Positions 1 to 13,600 of a DNA stretch of 64,000 nt are shown piece by piece. The position numbers and the translations under genes were made by a program. The DNA lies in NCBI GenBank assembly GCA_008921705.1, contig VFFE01007486.1, positions 4,595,044-4,659,043 of the forward strand. Direction: 5' to 3'. The notes below the pieces were generated by a model. The model was given only the letters and a program-made list of their open reading frames with translations. It was not told the origin of the DNA and made no database searches. The stretch comes from Burhinus oedicnemus (lineage: Eukaryota > Chordata > Aves > Charadriiformes > Burhinidae). How positions within the stretch are numbered: the first letter of the stretch is position 1; each line of letters starts with the position of its first letter.

Positions 1-1519
1 CAATCACTAATAAGTGCAGATCTAGATAATAAGGTCATGGTCTCATAACTTTTTGCCTTTAACATAGATGATTTCTACTACATGGGAAGCTGGCTTTTAA
101 CACCGCCTTTCATGTAATACTATACAAGTAAAATTAACCCCAAGTCCCTCACCAACAGTGAAAGTACTGTGAAAATTAATTAACAAGAGGAACTAATTTC
201 AGAATTTGATGGGGTGCAGGTCACCACAACTTAAATTCATCTCTGCCCAACTTTCTTCTGTTAATATGACATTTCTTGGTATTACAGTAATGCTTCTGGA
301 TCCAGCTGTAGAATACTAAAACATTTTAACAGTCAATATGCACAGGCTCTCTCAGCCTTGAAGTACAAAACAAGAAAAAAGAACAACACGAGGTTCTCAA
401 ATTTAGCATCCAGTATGCCTTAGGCTTTTCATTGAACTAAACAGGTAAACATGTCTGACAAAAGGCAATACATAGAGTCTACAAGGCATTACAAAATAAT
501 CAGCAAGTGGTACTTTTATGAACAAGAAGAGAGATTTTTGCCAAAGACTAAGCTTGAGGCACACAAGGTATGCAGAGGAGCAGCAAAACAGAACTGAATC
601 TAGGTGTATAAATACAAAGATGCTTTGCATCTGTGTAACATTTTGGGTTAGCTCTTGTATTGAGAAGGTAAAAACAGTTTTAAGATGTACTGACATACCT
701 GAACTGCTAAAGCCAGAATGCAAAAAATTCCAAATATGTGAACCTTTAGAAATTCTGTCTATACTTAAACAGCAAATAATAAGACTAGCTTCACTTATAT
801 AATGTATTCCTAGAACTGCACACTTCAAGTTACGTTTTAAAATGCAAGAATTAAAAAGCTAGACCAAACTAAGTCATTTGCAACTTCACTCTTTCAGAAC
901 TAAAAAAAAAAATAAATTCTTAAACACTTACTTTTCCTGACTGCAACCTCTGAATTCTTGAATCACATACTTTAATAACATATAATAAACTGTTTATTTG
1001 ATTTTTTATAGTGTTGATATCTGAAAGCAAAACCAAAGAGGATTAAGCAATGCAGATGAGTAAATGAACTCTTTTGCTGAAATGTTCTAAAAGTATACAA
1101 AAAGTGACATACCACATAAAACATATCAGCTTTGTAGAGAAGGGTTTTTTTCCAGTTTAAATACCTTACAGATGGAAGTGAACAGGAAAAAATATTTTTC
1201 TCTTTCCTTTTTCAGATTAACTGTTAACTGACAACCCATTAACACCTAACGTATTACTGAAATTCAGAACCACCATTCAGGCAAGTTTCAATTCAGTGGA
1301 AGTATACATACCTAACCAATTAGTCTGTATTTTTTTTAAAAAGCCCTACATCAGAAGACAAGTTTTAACACTTCACATATAATTTATTTATTTATTTAAA
1401 TAACAAAATGCTTTATACCATGCTGCATCAGAGTTTTTATTTTCTAAATTTTTGGAATATCCTTCAGAGATCATGCTGGTAAATCTATATCATATTTTGT
1501 GAAACAATACAGCACTAAC
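1..1519 (-). other. SNX13: SNX13 intron 10, 5' part
   Basis: AT-rich intron sequence running off the left edge. I looked on the minus strand for the next SNX13 exon, which should begin by completing an Asp codon and encode an INTIKNQ-like stretch, and did not find it. Short open frames here have no recognisable content. Confidence 0.8.
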
Positions 1520-1658
1520 CATCTCCCGCTGTATCTAGAGATCGAAGATATTGCAGTTCTTCACTTGCTTTATCTTTCACTGCTTCCAACTCTCCTACAT
1601 TATCACTTAATTTAATAATATTCATAAAGGCCTCATAGTTACAGTTGGAATCACGAAT
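1520..1658 (-). CDS. SNX13: SNX13 coding exon 10 (end of PXA domain and linker)
   Basis: 139 nt, residues 280-325 plus one base. The acceptor is TTTGTTTCAG|ATT and the donor is GGAGATG|GTTAGT. It encodes IRDSNCNYEAFMNIIKLSDN, then a charged helix (ELEAVKDKASEELQYLRSLD) ending TAGD. This closes the PXA domain and begins the linker to the RGS domain. It is the last coding exon in the window. Confidence 0.95.
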
Positions 1659-4600
1659 CTGAAACAAAGTTTTACAGTGTGAATAATGCAAAACAGGTAA
1701 AAGCACATGACTTGATTTTTCATTAAATGAATTGTTTTTATATACAGCACTGCAAAGTGGCATTTTGAAAACGCTTCTAAACCTTCCTTTTGATACCAGA
1801 ATTTTACATGGACCAAGAAAGAGGATGCATGCACACAGTCAAAACCTATTTCACACCATCATTTCCTGTTTTCAGGAAGTACAAAGACACATGGAAAGCG
1901 CGTCAACCTCCTTAATGAAGATCTTGTCCAAAACCCAGTCAACCTCCTTCTGCTATTACCCACCTCCTTATCTAAGTAGGCAGAAACTGGTGAGACCACT
2001 GAAGAGGTTTCAGCTTTGCCAAGGTCCCCTGCAAGTATACATGCTCCCAATGTAGTGCCTTCTTAAGATACAGAATTAGAAAAAGAACTAAAACATTCTA
2101 CAATGTAACCATAACCTACTGGGAAAAAAAAATAAAAAAAAGGAAATGACTGAATTTATATCCTCTCTGAAACCCTAATTCAGATACCCTTGTAAATACT
2201 ATTAAGCTATTTCAAGACATACTCTTTTCCCAGTATTGGTACAGGGTGAACCTGCTCTGGGGACTCAAAGGAACTTGTGCAAGTGAAGGAAGCCTGCTGC
2301 GCTGCTGAGATCACTGGAAACTGTGTTGTGAATGCAGCACAGAGATCAGGGGAAGGCTAGCAGCTTTACAGCATGTGCACACAGGTGGAGAGGGTTGAGT
2401 TCTAGTACTGTCTTTCTTTACCATCTCAAACCAAAAAAAGTCACTTCACCCACATCCTTCATAAATGCTCACTTTGATATGGAAATGTAATACTTGGTCT
2501 GCACCGCAGAAGTGCACGGACGTGAGCTGCATGAGCAGAGAGAATGAGAAGAGCGGATACCTTTGACCAAAGCTGATGGAAAATCTTCCTAGAAATCTGC
2601 TTTTAGAAAAGTAATAGTACAAGCAACACTTGAACTTCGAACATTTTGTAAGTATGTGAATTTCAGAGTGAAGAGACAAATTTGAATTAACTCCTAATTT
2701 TATATTGAAGCTTTAGATTTTATTGCAAGAGAATTAGTATCGAACTAAGGTGTGTCTAGAAACATGAAATTAAACTTCTCATTTTCAGAAATCAAGTTTT
2801 TCATTCAAATCTGATTTTATGTCAAAGCTTCCAAAAAGAACCAGAATTTGAGTCATCTCTACTTCTGACCTTAATTTCTGCAACAATCTTCATTTCACAA
2901 GACTTGTATTAAGTTTTTGAAAGCATTTATTCTTCCGTATCTTTCCCCCAGCACATTTACTTCCTCATCCCAGAAAGCAATTATGAAAATTAATATTTGG
3001 TACATCACCATCATAACAGAAAGCTTTATAAAAACCACAGAATTCTATCTTTAGATGTAGCCGGGGGCAGTGCTCAGTAAATAAAGAATGAGGCCAAGTT
3101 ACAAATAAAGAACATGCGTAGGAGGAAGGGGGAAACAAAAATTGAAAAGCTTGGTCCATATGAGCAGCAGTATTTTTTCATATTAAAGCTAGGTTCCCGT
3201 AAAAAAAGCAGCATCCAAACTTTTACATAAATGGAGATGGCTGGAGTGAAGGAAACATCATACACGTACACTTGAATTCATTCCATACGTAAGAATTTTT
3301 ACTGTGAACTCTGAGGGTGTTTTCAGCATAGTACTTGAACGCACATTCTAAGACTGAAATATATGGATAAATGTAGAGAGAACATGGGGAAAGAAGGCAA
3401 CATTAAAACTTGACTCATGACCTACAAAGGATAAACTCTAAGAGTAAGTTTCAACTTGCTTTGCAAAAAAATCAACAACATTAAAGCGTGAATGTTCTAT
3501 TTGTGTTAGTTTTACTATACATATTTCCTTAAAAGTTTGTTGGGGTTTTTTTGCAGGTGCATTAGAAAGCTGTGGAAGTAAAGATTTTGTTTCTTCCCAT
3601 TCAGTTAAATTATTAAGGGTTACCACAAATATCCCTAAAAAACCCACCCTGAAATTCCTTAGCAGAGATACACAAAAAAAGAAAAAAAATTGGAAAATCT
3701 TATTACTTGTCATTCTGGAGGCCTCTTAGGCTTTAGAGGACATACTGAAAAAAAGAGTCAAGGAAAAAAAAACTTCCAAGGTTAATGCCATACTTCCTGA
3801 ACAGCTAAGTAAAACAGTCAGAGGACTCAGCTTTACACTTTGCCATACGTCTGTTCTCAGTCAGCCCACTTTTGCAAAACCACCACAACACAGAGTACAT
3901 ACAATACAGATAGAGTGCGTGTATGTATGTATGTATGTATGTATGTGTGTGTGTATATACATCAAAAATTTAGTACAGCAGCCATAAGTTCAGTATCTCT
4001 GTCAATATTTCCACTGGTAACCTTTCTACCGGATATCTGTCTGCCATGATTACAGGAAACACAAGTAAAGCTTTATATGAACATATCTGGGAATTATCAT
4101 TCATTGTAAACATAAATCTTACCATCCATATGACATACTGATTAATATAATCAGGATCACTGAGCTGGTTTATTAATGGAAGAAGAATTCCTCGGGAGAG
4201 GATTTCCTGAAAAACAAAACATAAATCTTTTTAATACATTTATTCATAAAGCTAATATAATTGCAACAATTTAAAAATCACTGTGTAGAGGTTAAATAAA
4301 AATGTGTAATTACAGAAAAAATTCATTAGGCACTAGCACATTCCCTTCCACTTGACATTAGGTGTTAGTATCTCAAGAAAAACAACATCCATTTTATCAT
4401 GCTTTTCTAATGTTGCTAGAGCAAAAAGAAATTTCAAAAGCATTTCACACAAACTGCTCTCTGCTATTAAATACTTTTCAAGATTGTATGGTATTTAAAA
4501 TAACCTAATATTAAATTAGATCAATTTTATAAAATAAAATAAGAAGAGCAGCTCAGATCTAAAATTTCTGATGGCATTAAACCAAAGAACTGGGATGGCC

Positions 4601-7600
4601 TTTAGAGTCTGTACTTACCCTGACAAAGTATCGCATGATCTTGTTCTGGAAGTCTCCAGGAGGTAGCAATATATACAGTAAAACCTCACACAGATCCCTT
4701 AGGAATCCTAGGGAGGGACAAAAAAACAAAACCAAAAAAACCTCTCAGCACAATTTTATATTCTGTTATTTCCCATCTTATCTGATGTCATAATAACTAA
4801 CAAATAAATCCTTAAAATGAAATTCAAATATACAGTCATATATACACTCTTACAGTCTAAGCATCACAGTAACACCTTTCAGACTGAAGATAATCAGCAC
4901 TGATATAAACTTAACTGAGACATGATGTAGAGTCTCAAAACCAAAACAAACGAAAGCCAAATTCCAAGAACCAAAAAACTAACTCCAACGTATTTTCCTT
5001 ATTTAACGTATACAGGGTTTTCTTCCCCTCCTTCACACTTTGCCCAAAAAGATAAACTGATTTTTTTAAATGAAGACTATGGAGTAGTGATAAGGAAGGC
5101 AGCTTTAACAAAAACTAGTAAGAATCTGCAAAGCTATCCCCTGCCTCCCAGAAAACATATTTCTACGTTAAAATTCTTCCAATGAAAAGAGGAATAGCTA
5201 CATATGTATGCAATTACAGTATAGCTTTGAAAGTCACATGCTAAGATTTCAGTATATTTCATATTGTTAACACAATTGTTAGTATTTTAATTTAGTCTGC
5301 TATACTAAAATAATTTCAGAAGATAATACTGAGAGACCTTCTTCATCTTTGGGAGAAGTGCAGACTAGATCACGACAGACTTCTTTTTCCATTTCCACTT
5401 CAACCTCAAAGAATGTATCTACAAGTTCCTCTGCTTGGTCTATATAAAAGAAAATTAAAAGAATCATACTTTTTTGTAAAGATCATAAATTTGAAAGTAA
5501 ATTTGAATTACAAAATAAAGCTAACTATATTTCACACATGTAAGATACCTGCCTACTCAGGTTCAAAGAAAAAAATATTTAAATCTTTACATTACCTTTC
5601 ATCTGATCACCTTTTTCTGCTATTCTTTGCTGAGCTTTTCTGAAAACTCGAAGATGAGTGCCAAAGTCATCAACAAGTCGTGTAGTGAAATAAGGCTGCC
5701 AGTCTGTTTCCTTTGACCTATCAGAAAAGGGCATCCATGAAAATTAATTATTTTATCCTGAATATAAAGAATAATAATACATTTCTACTTCTCTTTCATC
5801 CCTGCCAAGAGCCACACTGATAGTAAACATGGAGAAGCAAAGAAATAAGTCTCCTAATCGCCTATTCACTGAAAACAAATAAAATACTGTAAAATACCAC
5901 TCTCACACCGTATTATTTATGCTTGATTTACTTTAAGGTCAACATTAGTATGTGGAAATAGTGTTCTGATTCATGATATTGTCAAATATCTGTGAAAAAC
6001 CCTGATATTAAAGCCTCCGAACAACTACAACCTAGAACTAAAATACTCCCTGGGTCTTTTCCAGCCATACTTCCTGTCATTTTGGAAGGCAACAAAGCAA
6101 AATAATTTTCTTCTGAATTTGCAGGATACACATTAGTAAGAGAACACACATTTCATTTGAAACTACAAGCAACCTATTATTATCAACAATTGACTCCACA
6201 GCCTGTATGAGAGGTAGTTAGTGTGAATCTCCAGCAATGCACATGGATTTGCATCATAAAATAGTCACTCTCAGATTTACATAAAATCATCAGTGGTGTG
6301 AAAAAGATGCAGAGATATTCTTGTGACAGCCTTACTAGCCAAATTAAAAAGGCACTTGTGAGTTATAGGTTTAACAAGCTACATGTTAGTGATGGCTTTT
6401 ACTTTGCACTAAGTGTTCCACTACCTGAACTCTCTCAGATACCTACTTTGTTACAGCAGAATCCTTCTACAACACTTCCTTTTCTGTGTTTATTCTTTCA
6501 CCTGGTCTTTCTTCCCTCAAAAAGGGAGAAAGAGATAAGGAACTCTGGAAGAGAGAGAAGCCTACTGCAAAATCTAAGAGGTGGAAATAAGAAGCGGAGC
6601 TGTCTCAAAAGGAAGTCAACCAAAACCAGCAATAATCCAGATCCATCACCTGCACAATCAACAAATCATACAAAAACACTAGGTGGCAGCCTTACATCAT
6701 TCTTCCAAATGTGCAACTCAAGAAAAAAAAAAACCCACTGTACTGATTCTCTCCAGAAGCTAACAGGATATATGAAATCGGAAATGACAGTACTGATCTC
6801 AGACTTCTACACCTATATCCAACTACAGTCATGATAAACATATTAGATCATTTTCTCTTAATAATAACAAACAACTGCTGTTCCCTGTTAACTGATCCGA
6901 TTTGTACAGAACACAACTGCACAGGAGTGGTGGCTATTTTTGCAGAGCTATAGTACCGTAGGGAAAAAAATAAATTTGCTATAACCTGGCCTGCTTTGAC
7001 ACAAACTCAGTGCTTCATACCGTTCAGTGAAGTAACTTTGCCAAACAGATAAAACATTGAAGTTGAGTAGCCGGGTCCATTTCATGTAAGCACAGGACTG
7101 CTTGCTGTACCATACAGCTATATTTAGCCTAGTTTTCACTATTTCCAACACTGTTTCCTAGGATTTCCATTATTTCACAATTAATAAGATTTTATTGTAA
7201 TTAATTTTTCCTAGCATTAAACCTAGCTGTCTTTGACCCTTCTTGCACACTGACCTACATTTTCAAGTCAACGGGGGTGGGGGGGAAAATGATAACACCT
7301 CAAAAGTTTTCATTATATTTCGGTGACCCACAACCTCTTCTGAAAAGAAAATGGGTAACAATCAGCACAGTGGGATAAATACCTGAAATCATTACTTAAC
7401 AAATAAGCAGATGGTTATAAAGGCATGTGGTACCTGGGCTGAGAAATCAGGCATACTAAAGATGATAAATAATTTCCCAGACAAATTCCCTGACTTACTG
7501 TTACTTGATTAGGCAACAGCAGAAAAAACATGGGACAATTAACAAACTATCCATTTGTTCTGAATCAAACCTATTTTTAAAAAAGATTTACATATGTGAC

Positions 7601-10600
7601 CTATTATTTCATTCCCCAGATAACCATTCCTTCAAAAAACCTTACTGTTCTTACCTATTGAAGAGCAATACCACTTTTAAAAGTTATCTGAGCTGATACA
7701 GAGATTTGAATTCAAGGCTTTCAGATTGACCTATCTTTGGAATAGCCCCGCTGTTCATATGAAACAGACCTGCATACAAAAAGGTGATGATTCATGCAAC
7801 TTAATGCTCAAGCTGAAGGAAAAAAAGCTATTTGGTAATTTTAGACATTAATCTAAAGTTTGAAAAGGCCGTTTTACAAAAGGCCATGACTACAAACATC
7901 ATCGCCACTCATTCCTTAAGAAATCAGCAAAAGTCTGTAGTTCTTAGATTATGATCTTAAAATTTCACATGTTCTTTCTGTAAAAATGCACTGAACTATG
8001 CCAACAGATAAACTTAACCATTTATCTACTACCACACAACCCACAGATGCATTTTGTCCGCTTGTTTAGACAGTGTATTGGTGTAAATACAAATAACCTT
8101 ACCTGGCAGAAAACTGAACAAGTGCATACTGAAGAGCCTGCCTGATTTCCAGAAGAAACGATTCATCATCACTTAGTGTGTAATACCAATACTGCACATA
8201 GTCTCTCAGGGAAAACTGGATTACCTGAAATTGGAAAGTAATAAATAACAATGAACTGATGAACAAAAGACAACAAAATATAAAATAGATTTTTGTGCCT
8301 GCTAATGCAACAGTGGTCTTCTTAGAAGGATAACATAGTGAACCATACTCCCCTACCATTACGAAAATGTCAGTGAAACAATACAACTAACATACTGAAA
8401 CCTCTTTTTCATATTGGTTTACATGCATTCATCACCGCTATGCTGAGAAACTGTAACATACAGAAAACAGACTCAAATATTGCCCAATATCCTGGCCCAT
8501 CCTCAATGTTTTTTCACTTACCACTCTCAAATATGATAAAATTTCTCAACTTCTATTTGTCTCTCAACTACTTCGATATTACACAGTCAATACTTGCAAA
8601 AATAAAAATAGGTTAAATAGTCCTGGTTAGAACTTACCTGTTGCAAAGGCTCATCAATTATATTCGCACCTGTCAGTCTTCTGTCAATCTTAATAGGTCT
8701 GGCTTCACGTTTCATTTCTTCTATGCACTTGAAAGAGATTAGGAAATGGAACTTTGCAGGTTTTAGCTATAATTAAAAATCATCTCCACTGTTTATGATA
8801 TAAGTATACTTCTAGTGATGACTTTATACAACATTTTCCCTATTATTACAATTTATAGAGTAGATAAGATATAATCACAGAATCATAGAATGGTTTGGGT
8901 TGGAAGGGACCATTAAAGGTCATCTAGTCCAACTGACCCTGCAATGGGCAGGGACATCAATGGGATCAGGTTGCTCAGAGCACTGTCCAACCTGACCTTG
9001 AAGGGATGGGGCATGTACAACCTCTCTAGGCAACAATAATATCTGTATTCTTCACCATATACTAAACAACGATGAGGAACTAACCTGAAAACTTACTTCT
9101 TGCTTACTGTCAAGGTGCAAGTTTACTAAGATACTAAATCAGAAGGAAATAAACCTAAAATAGTTATAAAAGGAAGGTGCAGGGGACACATAACAGCAGC
9201 ACAAGATAATTTGTGGGTAAGACCCCAATTCCATACTTGATTATGAACTTTCTATGTAACCTCAGACAGGTAATTGTTCAGTTGGGCTTTTTTTCCCTTC
9301 CATTTCTTTATTCATCTTAGTTTATTATATATGTCAGAAGATAAATTACTCTTTTGTACCATCACTACTTAACAGATGAGTCTTTAAAAAGTAATTGATG
9401 AGGGAGTAAAAAATTCTTTTATAGAAGGACTTGCAACTCAGAACAGTTAACTCCAAGAATGACTTCATCAGAGCTGACTTTTGGCAAGTGACGCAGTGGA
9501 AAAGAACACCTATTATCAGTGCTTCTCTGAGTGGACTAATACAATGTCTTTCTACAAACTTAAGATGAAATCTGTAATAAATCCTTTTATTTTCACAGAA
9601 ATAACAACCCAACAACCTATATTATTGTTCAAAAAAATCAAGTTATTTTATTCTTTGAGAAAGTGATGACTGTATCAGAAACACAGAGTAACTACCAAAA
9701 AAACATGAATGAAAAAATTACAAGGCATATGTCCAGTGTTTCTATTCCACGTTACTCTCCCTAAGTATCTCTCATTCAAACCAGTGAACAGTGAATAGCA
9801 GTGAAACACCTGAGGCCAGAGAACATTCCTGCTCCTACTTAAACAACTCTGTATCACAACACAAGAGTATTTCGTTGCAAAATTCTGTATATTTTTTAAC
9901 TTTCAAGACAAGAGAACAGTTTAACACTACTTTAATATCAATAAAGTTGACTCATATTCTAACAATACTCCAGCTATGTAGTAATGAATTTGCAGAATTT
10001 TTGTCTTGACGGTGTCAAAAACACAAAAAATAAAAAACAGAACAGAATGATTAGATGTTTTTACTAAGCACAGCACAATTCAAATTGCCAAACAAAATTA
10101 TTAAAAGAGTTTTGAAGTTTGAGGACTGCATGCATAAAACCACATTTGGAAAACACATAAGAAAAAGCAACAGCAAAAGAAAGCAGCAGCCAGAAGAAAG
10201 AGAGGAGCACACAGAGAATATGCACAGTTACACGGTAAAAATCTGAATGTTCCTAGGCTCATGAGGTTTCAAGTTTGGGTCTGGACCTCAGCAAGTCATC
10301 TCATCCAACCTCCTCCCCAAAGCAGAGCCAACTATGAGGTTAGACCATTCTTTCATACCCTTTTTTCTGAAGTGAAACATTTATGTACATGCAGTATAAT
10401 TTCATTTTCTTTTGATATGTCTGAACACACCTAAAATTTAGAATATCTGCTTCTACTTCACTGCAGCTTCAACAGCTGCCTACACTTCTCACTTGGAAAG
10501 CACTGCCGGTTTTAAGCCAGGCCTTCCGGACACTGAACATGGACTTAAAGGAAGGACCCAACTCACATGAAGAAAACTGTCCTATTTGACTGTCATTTCA

Positions 10601-13600
10601 TACATAATATTAGTCTGACATACTCTACCGTATTAAATCATTAGTTTGGAAAAATGAGTATCAGTTGTTATTGTTAAATTTGACATGTACCTACTGCATT
10701 TTAAGCATGTAGGAAGCGGAAGCACTTATGAGGAATGTGGGATATATACTCCACAAAGTGAGATGCAGCACAGAGTATAAGAAACCCAGGCTCCACAAGC
10801 ACGTAATTGCAGTGACTGAGTAGACTTCAGACTTTTGCTTTGCTGCACTAAGATATTTTTAAATTCCTTTTTTGAAACTATGCTAGGTAACTTAAAGATG
10901 AAAAATGCCTCATTTGGCCTGGGCCACTATTTCCCAAATCACATACTTACGGTCACAGGCTTTCACGAGCAGACAAGACACAGGGGATTTACACATCTGC
11001 ATCAAAATCCGTAACATAGCATATGACCAACTGACTCAAAATAAAGAGATTCAGAGACTAGTCAGGGATCAAAGATGCAACTAGCACTTATAAGAGTGAT
11101 AACAACTTATTGTAATTTGGCAACATTGTATCCAGCCTGCAGAAACTCCTTGTCTTTTGGATGAAGCGTAAGAGACATCAATTATGATAATAAGTGGACA
11201 TTCCACACTTCTGGTAAAGTTGGACAGAATATACAATTTTTATTGAAAATGGCATTCCAGCTAACAGTTCAGAAGGCTCTAAACTTGCCTTTCATTCAAC
11301 ACTATTTTAACGTAAGCTTCCAGGTAACTGTGTATCTTACAGAGCCAGTACATTATGACATCATCGAGTATGTTCCTGAGTTATATTGAAGACTTGCAAA
11401 AGGAAAAGCAAGTCTAATCCTATTCTTTAAACCTCTCTGCATGTATGCAAACAAAAATCGCAGAAAGGTAAATAATCTTCCATCAAACTTACGTACATTT
11501 TTCCTTAATGTGAGGCATTCATTATATATTTGCTAACAAGTATAGTAAGTGGCAACCAAGGAAACCTGTCTACGCTAAATCCTGTGTTGTAACTGGTACA
11601 TTCTACACATTATTTTCATCCACAATTTTGGTGCCCTGAATTATAACTTATTTCTTTAAAATGGAGCATTTGAACATTCATCTTAGCCGAAAAAAATCCC
11701 CAAACAACAAAAAACCCTCAAAACAATCCATAAAACTCTGACTGCATTTGGGCAAAAGAGCCTCTTATAAAGAACATATATGATCAGATTACTTCTCAAA
11801 ATACAGTAGCACAAATTAATTTAATGCTGAGGCAAATTCAGTTTGTACTTGGTTCACGGAAGAAGCATAACCTATGCACTTGCCATTTGAAAGAATATTC
11901 ATTGTTCAAGACCACTTAGGGCCACAATGGTTTTAAACATGAAAACAATTTCATGTTAAAAATATTACTTTCCAATAAGGATAAATCAGCAGAAAATTAA
12001 TACACAAATGGCAAACAGGAATCCCAAGCTAACCACACATTTGGTTTTGGTTAGGACTCATCCCTTCTTGCACTGATACTGAAAAGCTCAGCTAAACTAG
12101 CTAATGCTGTTTTAATACAGTGGCAAAAAAGAAATACAAAACACTACTGTAGAAGACAAACAACTTCAAACAGCATTTGGTAAACCAGCTAAAACTAAAC
12201 ACCTTCATACTACAAAACTTAAATCCAGAGGTTAATCAAGACAGGTCAGTTGAGAAAAGTTATGTGTCAATAATCACATTCAAATCAGAAGTCAAACTAC
12301 TGAATTTGCAAGGATTACACAAAAAAAAACCCCACAACATTTTATTCTTTTATAAAGCAACCAGAGCATACATACGTACTGAGCTCAAAGAAGTAACATT
12401 AAGGTAAAAGAAGATTCAGTGATGTAGAGGAAATTTAAAAGATAGAAAAATTTCTTGTAAATATACTCTCAAAACACGGGATGTAAGCAACACTCCACAA
12501 TCAATATAATGGAAGCACTAAAGTCTATATAGCACCGAGACCCTTAGTCGCCTAAAATGAGATTTCATTAACACAACAGAATCTTGATTGCTGATTTGCC
12601 CTTTTTCAGCCTTAAACTTTGTATTTTTCATTTGGACCAGTGATGTTACTTTACGGCTTACAATATACTTAAGTTCCTGATTTATCTCAACAGATTCAAA
12701 GACTTAAGTGAAAAGACCACTTACCAGTCACAAAAAAAGTTTTGTGATTAGCAAACATACTGCTGAATCACAAAATATATTTATTTCTATGGGCTACTGA
12801 TAAGAAAGTTGAACCGCTCTCCCTACTTTCACAAGTAACATGAAGTGTGACCTGACAGCTAAGAAAGGGCAGGGTGTTTCAGTCAAAACAGTTGCAAGAT
12901 TAAACATAACATAACTACCAATCTTTGGGTTAAAGTGTTTCCTCTACTCTGATGAGTGCAAACTGATTAGGCCAAGATATTTCTAAACTTCTGAGCTGTC
13001 AAGATGTATTGGTTCATAAACCAGGAATTCCTATAAATTCTACCTCTTGGCTATTAAGAATTTATTCTGTACTAAACAGATGCAGATTCATCCAATTGGG
13101 AACCCTGAATTTAGGTCCAGCAACTAAAATGATGTGTCTGGTAACAATTAAGAAAAAAAAGAAGAGAGTTGAAAAGGGGATCTCATATTTATGTATGCAT
13201 TTCCAAGATTTTTGCTTGGTCTAAAAGATAGTCAAATATAACAACTTCTATATCCCTGAAGTACTGTAAATCTAGACTTAATATTAAGTTTAATCTTCTT
13301 AGTTAGGCAAGCAACATTCTGACCATAATCAATCAAAAGAATCACAACTGGAGAGACTACAGATCCAGTGAAGGAAGAATCCTAAATAGTCATGACAATC
13401 ATGCAAGAAAAAGCAAGAAGGAGGTACCACTCCCCCCAAAAAAACCCAACACACACAAGTAGTCTAGAAATGAATGGTTTAGTAATTCCCTCACAGATAA
13501 TATTAGCCAGTTACATCTTACTCATTTCTTATAACGAAGCTCGGAACAATATTTGAAACAAACTTTCCATAAATACTTAAAAGCTTTTACTATAGAAAGG

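Noticed and set aside
1..1519. Next SNX13 exon (start of the RGS-proximal linker)
   Set aside because: No minus-strand stretch with an acceptor and the expected INTIKNQ-like coding was found. The exon is presumably further left, outside the window.
2225..2400. GC-richer patch with GGTGAACCTGCTCTGGGG, resembling part of a CR1 3' end
   Set aside because: Only one short phrase matches. The flanking text does not follow CR1 order and there is no octamer tail.
5321..5337. Alternative donor for exon 7 at the GT after CTCTCA
   Set aside because: It would change the phase and make exon 8 begin with a frame that meets TAA almost immediately.
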